DNA from: an uncultured Aquimarina sp.
Lineage (GTDB): Bacteria > Bacteroidota > Bacteroidia > Flavobacteriales > Flavobacteriaceae
Direction: 5' to 3'
Assembly: GCF_947495315.1 (NCBI RefSeq)
Contig: NZ_CANLYD010000019.1
Coordinates: 1 to 64,000 of the forward strand
Length of the DNA stretch: 64,000 nt
The position numbers were made by a program, and so were the translations under genes. Positions 7,609 through 16,288 of the stretch are shown piece after piece; positions within the stretch are counted from its first letter, which is position 1; each line of letters starts with the position of its first letter. The notes under the pieces were generated by a model, which did no database searches, was not told the DNA's origin, and worked only from the letters and a program-made list of their open reading frames with translations.

Positions 7609-8283
7609 GTGAAAGAGGAAATTAATCAATACTATAATGAAATAGCTGAAAATTATGATTCTAGTAGGTTTTCTAATTCATATGGAAAATACATCAACAA
7701 TCAAGAAAATAGAATCCTTAGAAAATACTTAAATCAAGAGGATGTCAGCTTAAATTTAGATGTAGCTTGTGGTACAGGTCGTTTTCTAAAATATGCTGAT
7801 CACGGAGTAGATATAAGTTCTGAAATGATTAAAATATCTAAAAATAGATTCCCTTCTAAAGAAATCATCGTAGGAGATGCGGAAGAGCTTCCGTATAAAA
7901 ATGAACACTTCGAAAACGTAATTTCTTTTCATTTATTTATGCATTTAGACCTAACTGCAACTAAAAAAATACTTTCTGAAGTTGGTCGTGTCACAAAAAA
8001 AGAAGGTTTTTTTATTTTTGATATTCCCTCTTTAAAAAGAAGAAAAATATCAGGGTATAAAAGCAAGTCTTGGCATGGTGGAAATCAAATAGAAGTCGAA
8101 AACCTAAAAGAAATTATTGCTAAAGACTGGAATATGGAATGTTTTTATGGAATTGCCTTTTTTCCTATCCATAGAATTCCTAAAAAGATCAGAAAGTTCT
8201 TTATTTTGATTGATAACTTTTTATGTAAATCTTTTTTAAAGGAATATAGCTCTCATTTAATCTTTGTACTTACTAAAAAATGA
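7609..8283 (+). CDS. Class I SAM-dependent methyltransferase
   Basis: A 224-residue methyltransferase (Methyltransf_11 type): motif I LNLDVACGTGRFLKYA near residue 47, an acidic motif II GVDISSEM, motif III VGDAEELPYKNEHF near 88 and ISFHLFMHL near 105. It starts with GTG; no in-frame ATG gives a better start. The next gene overlaps it by 4 bases (ATGA), so the two are translated as a pair. The substrate is unknown; the VanW neighbour points to the cell envelope. Confidence 0.85.
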   Translation: MKEEINQYYNEIAENYDSSRFSNSYGKYINNQENRILRKYLNQEDVSLNLDVACGTGRFLKYADHGVDISSEMIKISKNRFPSKEIIVGDAEELPYKNEHFENVISFHLFMHLDLTATKKILSEVGRVTKKEGFFIFDIPSLKRRKISGYKSKSWHGGNQIEVENLKEIIAKDWNMECFYGIAFFPIHRIPKKIRKFFILIDNFLCKSFLKEYSSHLIFVLTKK

Positions 8284-8978
8284 TAAGAAAAATTATTCCG
8301 GCACATACTAAAATTAAAATTCACTTAGTAAGAAACTTTATTCGTGATATTTTTAATGGCTATTGGTTTTTATATGCTAAAAAACAACAAATGAACGTTG
8401 ATTTTCAATTCTCCAATAAGATATCGCAAGAGTTAAAACCTAATGAAGCCAAAAAACAAAACTTGCTAATCGCTATAAAGTCTATTCAATCTTTTATTAT
8501 TAATCCAGGTGAAATATTCTCATTTTGGAAAACTGTAGGCAATCCTACGCTAAAAAAAGGATATATGGAAAGTCGCTCTTTGGTTAACGGAAAAATAGAA
8601 CCTTCGATCGGAGGAGGACTCTGTCAGCTAGCAGGTCTTATATATTATAGTAGTCTATATGCTAACCTTGAAATTATAGAAAGACATAATCACTCTAAAG
8701 ACATATATACCGATGAAACCAGGTTTACACCCTTAGGTTCTGATGCCACTGTTGCTTACGGATATAAAGACTTGAAAATTAAAAACAGCTTACAAGCTCC
8801 AATTAAATTCACTTTTATAGTAACGGACAAATTACTAACTATACACCTGAATTACAATGAAATAATTAAAAAAAACACCATTGAGTTTAATAAAAAAGTT
8901 ATGAATAATAGTGAAGTAAAAGTAATTACTTTAGTTAATAAAAAACCCACAAACGAATCAATTTATAAAACCCTATAA
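8280..8978 (+). CDS. VanW family protein
   Basis: A 232-residue protein with the VanW core: NPGEIFSFWKTVGNP near residue 77, KGYMESRSLVNG, then PSIGGGLCQLAGLIYYSSL near 105 and ERHNHSKD with TPLGSDATVAYGYKDL near 150. VanW is named from vancomycin-resistance clusters; its biochemical role is not known. It lacks the long N-terminal repeats of Gram-positive relatives and has no clear signal. Its ATG overlaps the methyltransferase stop, and its 3' end overlaps the convergent regulator gene by 6 bases. Confidence 0.88.
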   Translation: MIRKIIPAHTKIKIHLVRNFIRDIFNGYWFLYAKKQQMNVDFQFSNKISQELKPNEAKKQNLLIAIKSIQSFIINPGEIFSFWKTVGNPTLKKGYMESRSLVNGKIEPSIGGGLCQLAGLIYYSSLYANLEIIERHNHSKDIYTDETRFTPLGSDATVAYGYKDLKIKNSLQAPIKFTFIVTDKLLTIHLNYNEIIKKNTIEFNKKVMNNSEVKVITLVNKKPTNESIYKTL

Positions 8979-10022
8979 AGAATTTAATTGAGCCTCTCTG
9001 AATTGTACTGCTGTGGTATTACTTAACTTTTTAAAAGCCGTGTTAAAAGAAGATATACTGTTAAACCCACAATCATACGCAATACTGGATATTTTATAAT
9101 TTTGATATTCCGGCAGCTGTAATAATCGCTTAGCTTCTGTTATTCGATATCTCGCAATAAACTGCGAGTAATTTTCTTTTTTATTCTGATTAATAACCTG
9201 AGATAATTGTTTAGAGGTTATTCCTATTCTGTAACTGAGTTTCGTTAAGGTAATTTTCGGATCCAGAAACAATTTTTCTTCCTCCATTAGATACGTCAAC
9301 TGATCTAAATACGTTTTTGCATTTTCATCATTTAATGAAGAATTAGCATACTTTTTGTTTTCTATCTTAAACAAAAAAGAATTCCTTAAAGCATAGATTA
9401 ATAAAACAAGAATTATCGCTGAGAATAAAAAAGCTGTGCTTAAATACGGGACTATGCGCAAAAACACTCCAATCTGAATTAGTGACATTCCAATAGTCAG
9501 CGCCGTAAAAAACAACAACCAATGATACAACTTATATGATTTATGATTGGATTTGTTTTTATTAGTAAACAACCAGTACAACGTATATAATCCGTATAGC
9601 AAAATATGGAATAATAGTCCTAGAAATATAATTTTGGAAAATGTAGAATCATCATTGGGAATAATCCAACAAAATGTTACGAACAAAAGCAACGGAAGAT
9701 ATTGAATGAAAATTAATCTCTTATTACTTATTTCCTTTATTGAAAATAATCTCGTTGCATAAAACCATAACGAAGGACCAATAGCTAATAACATTCCAAG
9801 AAAAACATTCCGAATTATAGGATCAATTGGAAAATAATTATAAAACAAAGATTTACCAATCCTAAGGCTAAAAGCCAAAAGGTACATCGCTAGAAATACA
9901 TTGGCACTAGCTCGCTCCTTTTTTGTTATTATCAAGAATAGTCCAAAGAATAACGCGATTATAAAACCAATACTGCCTAATAATAATTCTATATGTTTAA
10001 AAACTTCTGGATTCATCGTCAA
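8973..10022 (-). CDS. Membrane-anchored AraC-type regulator
   Basis: A 349-residue protein: seven predicted membrane helices (about residues 10-220) followed by an AraC DNA-binding domain (about 240-345; KLSYRIGITSKQLSQVINQ and IAYDCGFNSISSFNTAFKKL). Such 7TM-AraC proteins are common in Bacteroidota and are thought to sense external signals, but few ligands are known. An ATG two codons later (10016) is an alternative start. A double-glycine-leader peptide gene lies 121 bases upstream on the same strand, so the peptide is a candidate ligand or target. That link is inference. Confidence 0.88.
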   Translation of the reverse strand: MTMNPEVFKHIELLLGSIGFIIALFFGLFLIITKKERASANVFLAMYLLAFSLRIGKSLFYNYFPIDPIIRNVFLGMLLAIGPSLWFYATRLFSIKEISNKRLIFIQYLPLLLFVTFCWIIPNDDSTFSKIIFLGLLFHILLYGLYTLYWLFTNKNKSNHKSYKLYHWLLFFTALTIGMSLIQIGVFLRIVPYLSTAFLFSAIILVLLIYALRNSFLFKIENKKYANSSLNDENAKTYLDQLTYLMEEEKLFLDPKITLTKLSYRIGITSKQLSQVINQNKKENYSQFIARYRITEAKRLLQLPEYQNYKISSIAYDCGFNSISSFNTAFKKLSNTTAVQFREAQLNSL

Positions 10023-10143
10023 ACAAAGTAAGTAATTTTTAATCTTTGTTTATCCTAATGATTCTATAAAGAATAACATAATTATATATTTCAAAATGAA
10101 TCAGAAAATTTAAATAATCATTCTTTAGTAATCCAAACAGTCA

Positions 10144-10278
10144 TTAACATGGCTCATAAGTAATTGCCATTCTACACCATATAACAACGGATTTTTGTTG
10201 AGTACCTCCATTAAGTTTATACTTTTCGTCTCTATCTAATTCTTTATACAGTTTTTTAAGATCATGTAATGTTTTCAT
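10144..10278 (-). CDS. Double-glycine-leader peptide precursor (44 aa)
   Basis: A 44-codon ORF with an ATG at 10278 and TAA at 10144-10146. Residues 1-25 are a charged amphipathic leader (MKTLHDLKKLYKELDRDEK, then YKLNGG), ending in the Leu-Asn-Gly-Gly typical of peptides cleaved by C39 peptidase transporters. Residues 26-44 (TQQKSVVIWCRMAITYEPC) form a 19-residue core with two Cys, the last at the C-terminus. This is the pattern of bacteriocin or signalling peptides. No maturation enzyme or C39 transporter is in the window. The gene is in the same orientation as, and upstream of, the membrane AraC regulator. Confidence 0.7.
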   Translation of the reverse strand: MKTLHDLKKLYKELDRDEKYKLNGGTQQKSVVIWCRMAITYEPC

Positions 10279-10307
10279 AATACGACGCTTAAATTATTAA
10301 TTATCTG

Positions 10308-10351
10308 AAAAATACATTTTATTAATGATAATATTCCCACCCTAAACGGGT
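10308..10351 (-). promoter_or_regulatory. Probable promoter and operator of the leader-peptide gene
   Basis: On the minus strand a -7-like TATTTTTC (10315-10308) lies 30 bases before the ATG. 23 bases further upstream is the inverted repeat ACCC-GTTTA-GGGT (10351-10339), placed as an activator site would be. It stands out as GC-rich in very AT-rich DNA. The protein that binds it is not identified. Confidence 0.45.
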
Positions 10352-10419
10352 AGTTATGTAGTTTTTAACTGAATAAATTATTTTAATTTATTCTCTTCGG
10401 AATTGCACCTAACGATTTA

Positions 10420-11763
10420 CTAAAAAATATACCACAGTAGTAAGGACATTAAAACCCCTGTAATTGCAATTAATGTAGTCATTACTGTCCACGAACGGAA
10501 GGTTTGTTTCTCTGTCATTCCTAAGTATTGGCCTACTAACCAAAAGCCACTATCGTTTACATGGGATAAGATCGTTGCTCCGGAAGCAATCGAGATTACA
10601 AAGAGAGCAATCTGAGCAGCACTAAAATCCCCAGCCAAAATAATTGGTGATGTGATTCCTGCTGCCGCAATCATAGCAGTCGTAGCCGAACCCTGTAAAA
10701 CTCTTATTAAAGCAGCTACTATAAATGCAAACAGCAACGGATGTATATAGGAACTCTGTAATGAAGAAGCTAATAATTCTCCCGCTTTGGTGTCTACTAA
10801 TATTTGTTTAAAAGCTCCTCCAGCACCAGTTAACAAAATAATCGCTCCAGCGGGCCTGAAAGATTTCATGGATAATTTTAATAAATCGTCTCTAGTTACT
10901 CCTCTTTTTATTCCCAAAAAATACCAGGCAATTAAATTTGCAATGATTAATGCGGTAAAAGGATGTCCTAAAAGTGTAATCATATACACCAACGATTTTG
11001 GCAATGCATCTTCATCAAACCAATCTCCCAACAAAACCGTTTTTAGAACGATTAATAAAATGGGTAACGCTATAATTACAATGATACCAACTGGATTTGG
11101 TGGATTATCTATTGTTATATTGGATTCATCAGTTTCAGGAATCACTAAATCTATTTTCTTTGCAAGGTATTTTCCCAATAAAGGTCCACTAATAATCGCA
11201 GCAGGAATTCCAGCCAAAAAACCAAATACTATAACCCAACCAAGATTTGCTCCTAATATATCCGCTACAGCAACTGGACCAGGAGTAGGTGGTATAAAGC
11301 TATGTGTAATTGCTAATCCAGCTAATAAAGGAATTGCATAAAGCAATAAAGATTTCTTAGTTTTTCTGGCAATTGCATATACTATTGGAACTAAAATAAT
11401 AAAAGCTACGTCAAAAAATACGGGTATTGCAATGATGAACCCTGTGATCATCAATGCCCAGGACGCATTTTTTTCTTCAGCTAGTTTTAGTATGTAATTT
11501 GCTAATCCTTGCGCTCCTCCTGAGTTTTCTAACAATCCACCAAATAATGCTCCAAGCCCCACAACAGTTGCCACAAAACCAAGTGTCCCACCCATTCCGT
11601 TTTTAATACTATTAAGAATGTCTTCTGCCGGCAACCCGGCAACAATTCCTACTAATATGCAAACAATAAGCAATGCAATAAATGCCTGCATTCTTAATTT
11701 CAGGATCATAAAAAGTAAAGCAATAATCCCTACTCCTACTGCAATTAATAATTGATACTCCAT
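10420..11763 (-). CDS. GntP family gluconate:H+ symporter
   Basis: A 447-residue inner-membrane permease of the GntP family with about 12-14 hydrophobic segments. Family traits include the loop GLPAEDILNSIKNGMGGTLG near residue 50, THSFIPPTPGPVAVADILG near 155, RPAGAIILLTGAGGAFKQIL near 310 and VLQGSATTAMIAAAG near 360. It would import gluconate or a related aldonate. A longer reading with an ATG at 11835 would overlap the upstream gene by 71 bases; the ATG at 11763 lies one base past that gene's stop, fits the usual GntP N-terminus, and was chosen. It is the last gene of the glucosidase - gluconokinase/dehydrogenase - permease operon. Confidence 0.92.
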   Translation of the reverse strand: MEYQLLIAVGVGIIALLFMILKLRMQAFIALLIVCILVGIVAGLPAEDILNSIKNGMGGTLGFVATVVGLGALFGGLLENSGGAQGLANYILKLAEEKNASWALMITGFIIAIPVFFDVAFIILVPIVYAIARKTKKSLLLYAIPLLAGLAITHSFIPPTPGPVAVADILGANLGWVIVFGFLAGIPAAIISGPLLGKYLAKKIDLVIPETDESNITIDNPPNPVGIIVIIALPILLIVLKTVLLGDWFDEDALPKSLVYMITLLGHPFTALIIANLIAWYFLGIKRGVTRDDLLKLSMKSFRPAGAIILLTGAGGAFKQILVDTKAGELLASSLQSSYIHPLLFAFIVAALIRVLQGSATTAMIAAAGITSPIILAGDFSAAQIALFVISIASGATILSHVNDSGFWLVGQYLGMTEKQTFRSWTVMTTLIAITGVLMSLLLWYIF

Positions 11764-11764
11764 A

Positions 11765-13681
11765 TTAGCTTTTCCAGTTTGTGTGAAAATATTCGTTGAT
11801 TGGTTTATCGATTCGTTGATACGTATGTGCTCCAAAATAATCTCGCTGCGCTTGTATCATATTTGCAGATGATTGAGCAGATGCATATGTTAAAAAATAA
11901 TTGGCTGCGGCAGAAAACACTGGTAAAGAATACCTTGATTTAAGTCCAACAGCAACGGTTTCTGTAAGTGAATCGATATTAGATTTTACGGTTGTGATTA
12001 TATCAGGAAATAGTAACAAAGAGGTATCATTATTATTTAAAAACAAATCCCAAATTTGCTCCATTAAATCACTTCGTATGATACAACCATTGGTCCATAT
12101 TCTGGCTATTTTGGAAAGATTTAGCTCCCAGTTATATTCCTTAGAAGCTTCTTTTAGTAATTCGAAACCGATATGATGATTAATAACACTTGCCGTTCTG
12201 AAAGCCTTTTCTAAATTTTCAATAAATACAGTATCATCTGAAGAAATACTAGATGTTTTTAGCTGATATCTTTCTGAAGCTTCAACACGTTGGGATTTTA
12301 TTCCAGAAATGTTACGGGCCATTACGGACTCAGAAATCGTAGATAAAGGCATTCCAACTTCTAAAGCAGCATTAGTAGACCAACCACCAGTTCCCTTCTG
12401 CCCTGCTTTATCAAGTATTTTATCAATTAGAAAATTATTTCCTTCTTTTTTAATCAGAATACCTATTGTAATCTCGAGTAGATAACTATCTAATCCATTG
12501 TTTCTCCAAATATTAAAAATAGCTGCTATTTGATCCGGGTTTTTTTTTGCATAAAAGCGTAAAATGTGATAGGCTTCTGCTAACAATTGCATTTCTGCAT
12601 ATTCAATTCCATTATGAACCATTTTTACATAATGTCCTGATCCTTCTGGCCCAATATAGTCACAACATGGGTTATTTGCATTATCTCTCGCCGCAATAGC
12701 TTCCAAAAAAAAGCCTGATCTATCATAGGCTTCCTTTGATCCGCCAGGCATAATCGAAGGACCTTTTAACGCACCTTCCTCTCCTCCAGAAATACCTGCT
12801 CCTAAAAAATGAACTCCTTTATCGGATAGTCTATTACTTCTTTCTAATGTTGATTTATAATGAGAATTTCCTCCATCAATAATACAATCACCTTTTGACA
12901 AAAATAGTACTAATGCATCAATCACTAAATCCACCGGTTTCCCAGCATTGACCATAAGTATAATGGTACGAGGTTGTTCTATAGAGTCTACAAATGATTT
13001 TAAATTATCAAACCCTAGTACCATATGGTTATCAGGCTGTTCCTTTACAAACTTTTTTGCGATATCAACCTCATAATCATCCACTTGCCTATTATACACA
13101 GAAAGTGTAAAGTTTTTGGATAAAAGGTTTTTAGCTAAGCTCTTACCCATCACTCCTAATCCTATCAATCCTAACTGCGATCTATTTGTATCCAATTTAG
13201 ATTTAATTTCATTCACAATTTCATCACTACTTTTATCAACTGTTATAACAATCCCTTTTTCTGGTCTTTCTAAGGTTTCAAATTGAGAAATCAGCATTTC
13301 TTTTTTAAAGAAATGGTTTTTCCTTGTTTCCATGCGATTGGCAATCAAATCAAAACTTCCATCCAGAAATATCCATTCTATATATTCCGGATCAATAGAT
13401 TGAAGAGTATCTCTATATTTTATCTTTAAGGCTGAACAGGCTAATACGGCTCCATTTTTAGTGTTCCAATCAATTATTTTATTCGCCAATTTTTGTAACC
13501 AAGGTTCTCTATCGGAATCATTCAGTGGAAATCCATCAGACATTTTTTTGATATTACTTTCTGGATGAAAATCATCTGCATCAAAAAATGGAATATTGAA
13601 ATCTTTAGCTAACTTTTTTCCTATAGTGGTTTTCCCACTTCCAGAAACTCCAAATAGTATATATATAACACCTTTGCCCAC
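11765..13681 (-). CDS. Gluconokinase / 6-phosphogluconate dehydrogenase fusion
   Basis: A 638-residue protein with two enzymes in one chain. Residues 1-165 are a GntK-type gluconokinase (P-loop GVSGSGKT at 11-18; DADDFHPESNIKKM after it). Residues 168-638 are a full-length decarboxylating 6-phosphogluconate dehydrogenase (NADP site GLIGLGVMG at 171-179, then GGNSHY, the signature GISGGEEGALKGPS, GHYVKMVHNGIEY with the catalytic Lys, and YFGAHTYQR at the end). Together they turn gluconate into ribulose 5-phosphate through 6-phosphogluconate. There is no frameshift or stop at the junction. It lies 15 bases after the GH3 gene and one base before the permease start, so one operon. Confidence 0.93.
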   Translation of the reverse strand: MGKGVIYILFGVSGSGKTTIGKKLAKDFNIPFFDADDFHPESNIKKMSDGFPLNDSDREPWLQKLANKIIDWNTKNGAVLACSALKIKYRDTLQSIDPEYIEWIFLDGSFDLIANRMETRKNHFFKKEMLISQFETLERPEKGIVITVDKSSDEIVNEIKSKLDTNRSQLGLIGLGVMGKSLAKNLLSKNFTLSVYNRQVDDYEVDIAKKFVKEQPDNHMVLGFDNLKSFVDSIEQPRTIILMVNAGKPVDLVIDALVLFLSKGDCIIDGGNSHYKSTLERSNRLSDKGVHFLGAGISGGEEGALKGPSIMPGGSKEAYDRSGFFLEAIAARDNANNPCCDYIGPEGSGHYVKMVHNGIEYAEMQLLAEAYHILRFYAKKNPDQIAAIFNIWRNNGLDSYLLEITIGILIKKEGNNFLIDKILDKAGQKGTGGWSTNAALEVGMPLSTISESVMARNISGIKSQRVEASERYQLKTSSISSDDTVFIENLEKAFRTASVINHHIGFELLKEASKEYNWELNLSKIARIWTNGCIIRSDLMEQIWDLFLNNNDTSLLLFPDIITTVKSNIDSLTETVAVGLKSRYSLPVFSAAANYFLTYASAQSSANMIQAQRDYFGAHTYQRIDKPINEYFHTNWKS

Positions 13682-13696
13682 GATATCATTCTTATT

Positions 13697-15970
13697 TTAT
13701 TCTAATGTAAATTCTAATTCATTCGTTTCATCCATCGAATGTTCACTTACCCATAGTTTAAAATCACCTGGTTCTGTCACCCATACCTTATCAGGTCCGT
13801 AAAAAGCTAAATCATCCGTAGAAAAACTAAATATAACTTCTTTAGAAGCACCTGCTTCTAAAGTTACTTTTTTAAATCGTAAAAGTTCTTTAACAGGTCT
13901 GGTTAAACTACCCACCATATCTCTAAAATACAATTGTACGGTTTCTTTGGCTTTAATTTTTCCTGTATTGGTAATCATAGCTTTTACCGTAATTGTATCT
14001 CCAATCTTATGGTTAGTTGATGAAATACTAACATCTGCATATCTAAAATTACTATAACTTAACCCATACCCAAAAGGATATTGTGGTAAAAAACCTGCAT
14101 CCAGATAATGTGATGTATTACCCAGAGAACTTTGCCAAGCCGCAATTGGTATTGAATCCATATGTACAAATTCTTCTGGAATCACAGGTCTACCCGTATT
14201 TTTATGATTGTAATGAATTGGTATTTGCCCTACTTCTTTTGGCCAGGTAACCGGCAGTTTTCCTGAAGGAGAAACTTTTCCGGTTATAATATTTTTCAAA
14301 GCAGGCCCGCCCATAGTTCCAGGATGCCAAGCCATTAAAACGGCATCAACCTTATCTATAATGTTTCCTAATGTAATTGGTCTACCTGCCATAACAATTA
14401 AAACAATAGGCTTTCCTGTCTTATGTAATTCTGTGATTAAATCTTCTTGACCTCCAGGAAGGTTTATACTAGCTCTACTATGCGCTTCTCCAGATAAAAT
14501 AGCTTCTTCTCCAGCAAAAAATAGAATCACGTCAGAAGACTTTGCTGCTTTTATTGCATTACCAAAACCATCGGTTGATTTATCTCTACTGTATGATAAT
14601 CCTTCACTGTATTGAATTGTATACTGATCATCCTGTTGAAATGATTTTAATGGAGTAATGGTATGTTCTTTTTCGCCATCAAAAGTCCAAGTACCTAATT
14701 GTTCGTGAGGAGCATTTGCCAAAGGACCTATAATTGCTAATTTCTTTTTGGAATTTAACGGTAATAAATTATTCGTATTTTTTAGTAATACCGTACTTTC
14801 TGTAGCGGTTTCTTGAGCCGAAGCTAAATGTTTTTTATCATAAAGAATTGCATCATTAGGATCAAAATATGGATTCTCAAATAATCCTAATCGCAGTTTT
14901 ATACGAAGTATATTCTTAACAATTGTATCCAATTGTTTTTCAGAAAATTTACCTTCATTGATTAATTGTTTTAGATGATCGTGATATGAAGTACTAGTCA
15001 TTTCCATATCCAACATTGCATTTATTGATTTCTCTGCTGCTTCTTTTTGATCTTTTGCAAATCCATGATTTACCATCTCTATAATAGAATTCCAATCACT
15101 CACCACAAAACCATCGAATCCCCATTCATCTCTTAAAATATCTTTAAGAATATATTTATTGGCAGACGCCGGAACCCCGTTAAGCTCATTAAAACTGGTC
15201 ATAAATGTTGCCGAACCCGCTTCTACAGCTTTCTTAAATGGCTTCAAATACGTATTATGCAATAAATTTTCATTTATATTCGCCGTATTGTAATCTCTTC
15301 CTCCTTCTGCTGCTCCATATCCAATAAAATGTTTTGCACAGGCTGCCATACTTGTTGGTGATGATAAATCTTCTCCTTGGAAACCTTTTATATATGCTTC
15401 CGCCATTACACTTGTCAAATAGGGATCTTCACCTGCTGATTCAGCAATTCTACCCCATCTAGGATCTCTTGATATATCTAACATCGGAGCAAAAGTCCAT
15501 CTAATTCCACTTGTACTTGCTTCTATCGCCGCTACTCTAGAACCTTCCTTTACCAATAGAGGATTAAATGAAGCCGCCTGCCCTAGTGGAATAGGGAAAA
15601 TTGTTTTGAATCCATGGATCACATCTCGTGCAAAAATTAATGGAATCTTACTAGGGCTTTCTTCTACGGCTATTCTTTGTAATTCTTTAGCATCGTTTTT
15701 ATTCATAATATTAAGAAAAGAACCAATCTGTCCTTTTCTCACGGCTTCTTTAAGATCTGCAGGTAATTCTTTTACTCTACTGGATTTACCTCTTTGAGCA
15801 GTTTGACCAATTTTCTCTTCTAAAGACATTTTAGAAAGAATGCTATCAATTTTATTCTCAATTGGATCTTTTATTACATCCTTTTTTGAAGTATCTAGAT
15901 TTTTAGATTCACAGGATAGAAATACACTAAATATGATTAACAATAATGACAACCTATTATAAATTTTCAT
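13697..15970 (-). CDS. bglX: GH3 beta-glucosidase lipoprotein
   Basis: About 757 residues. The signal ends FLSC, so a lipoprotein, at the periplasmic face or the cell surface. Glycoside hydrolase family 3 N-terminal domain (IPLIFARDVIHGFKTIFPIP; WTFAPMLDISRDPRWGRIAE; nucleophile Asp in GFVVSDWNS), GH3 C-terminal domain (LAIIGPLANAP; WHPGTMGGPAL) and a C-terminal fibronectin III-like domain. BglX-type enzymes release glucose from beta-glucosides. A longer start at 15985 exists, but ATG 15970 begins the lipoprotein signal. As first gene of an operon for gluconate uptake and oxidation it may release an aldonic acid; that is inference. The symbol reflects similarity to BglX only. Confidence 0.9.
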   Translation of the reverse strand: MKIYNRLSLLLIIFSVFLSCESKNLDTSKKDVIKDPIENKIDSILSKMSLEEKIGQTAQRGKSSRVKELPADLKEAVRKGQIGSFLNIMNKNDAKELQRIAVEESPSKIPLIFARDVIHGFKTIFPIPLGQAASFNPLLVKEGSRVAAIEASTSGIRWTFAPMLDISRDPRWGRIAESAGEDPYLTSVMAEAYIKGFQGEDLSSPTSMAACAKHFIGYGAAEGGRDYNTANINENLLHNTYLKPFKKAVEAGSATFMTSFNELNGVPASANKYILKDILRDEWGFDGFVVSDWNSIIEMVNHGFAKDQKEAAEKSINAMLDMEMTSTSYHDHLKQLINEGKFSEKQLDTIVKNILRIKLRLGLFENPYFDPNDAILYDKKHLASAQETATESTVLLKNTNNLLPLNSKKKLAIIGPLANAPHEQLGTWTFDGEKEHTITPLKSFQQDDQYTIQYSEGLSYSRDKSTDGFGNAIKAAKSSDVILFFAGEEAILSGEAHSRASINLPGGQEDLITELHKTGKPIVLIVMAGRPITLGNIIDKVDAVLMAWHPGTMGGPALKNIITGKVSPSGKLPVTWPKEVGQIPIHYNHKNTGRPVIPEEFVHMDSIPIAAWQSSLGNTSHYLDAGFLPQYPFGYGLSYSNFRYADVSISSTNHKIGDTITVKAMITNTGKIKAKETVQLYFRDMVGSLTRPVKELLRFKKVTLEAGASKEVIFSFSTDDLAFYGPDKVWVTEPGDFKLWVSEHSMDETNELEFTLE

Positions 15971-16288
15971 TTGTAAAAACGTCATAAAATAATTTTAGTT
16001 AGAGAAAGATATTTTAAACTTTTCAGTAAGAATACTGTTAAGATTTGCAAGACGAATTTAGATATACTTCAGGATAAGAAAAAAGCGAAACAAACCAATT
16101 CTTTAGTTGTTAAGAAAGTATATAGAACCTTTTTATCGAAATACAGGGAAATCTTTATGGAATCGAGTCCACTTAATAACATTATGATAACATAAGAAAT
16201 ATACTGGGCATAAATCATAACAATCTACTTATAATCAGTTAATTGTTTTTTAATCTATGTGTAGTTAATTTGGGACTTACTATAGTCT
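15971..16288. other. Intergenic region between divergent genes
   Basis: 318 AT-rich bases between the start of the GH3 operon and the metallophosphoesterase gene. They must hold both promoters. I see no gene, hairpin or repeat that I would call; TTAATCTATGTGTAGTTAA at 16250-16268 resembles, with wider spacing, the palindromes found further right. Confidence 0.5.

Noticed and set aside
10787-11341. 184-codon plus-strand ORF within the gluconate permease gene
   Set aside because: It is the mirror of a strongly conserved membrane protein gene and has no family features.
11764-11835. Extended start of the gluconate permease
   Set aside because: It overlaps the upstream gene by 71 bases and adds a non-conserved, non-hydrophobic stretch; ATG 11763 is better placed.
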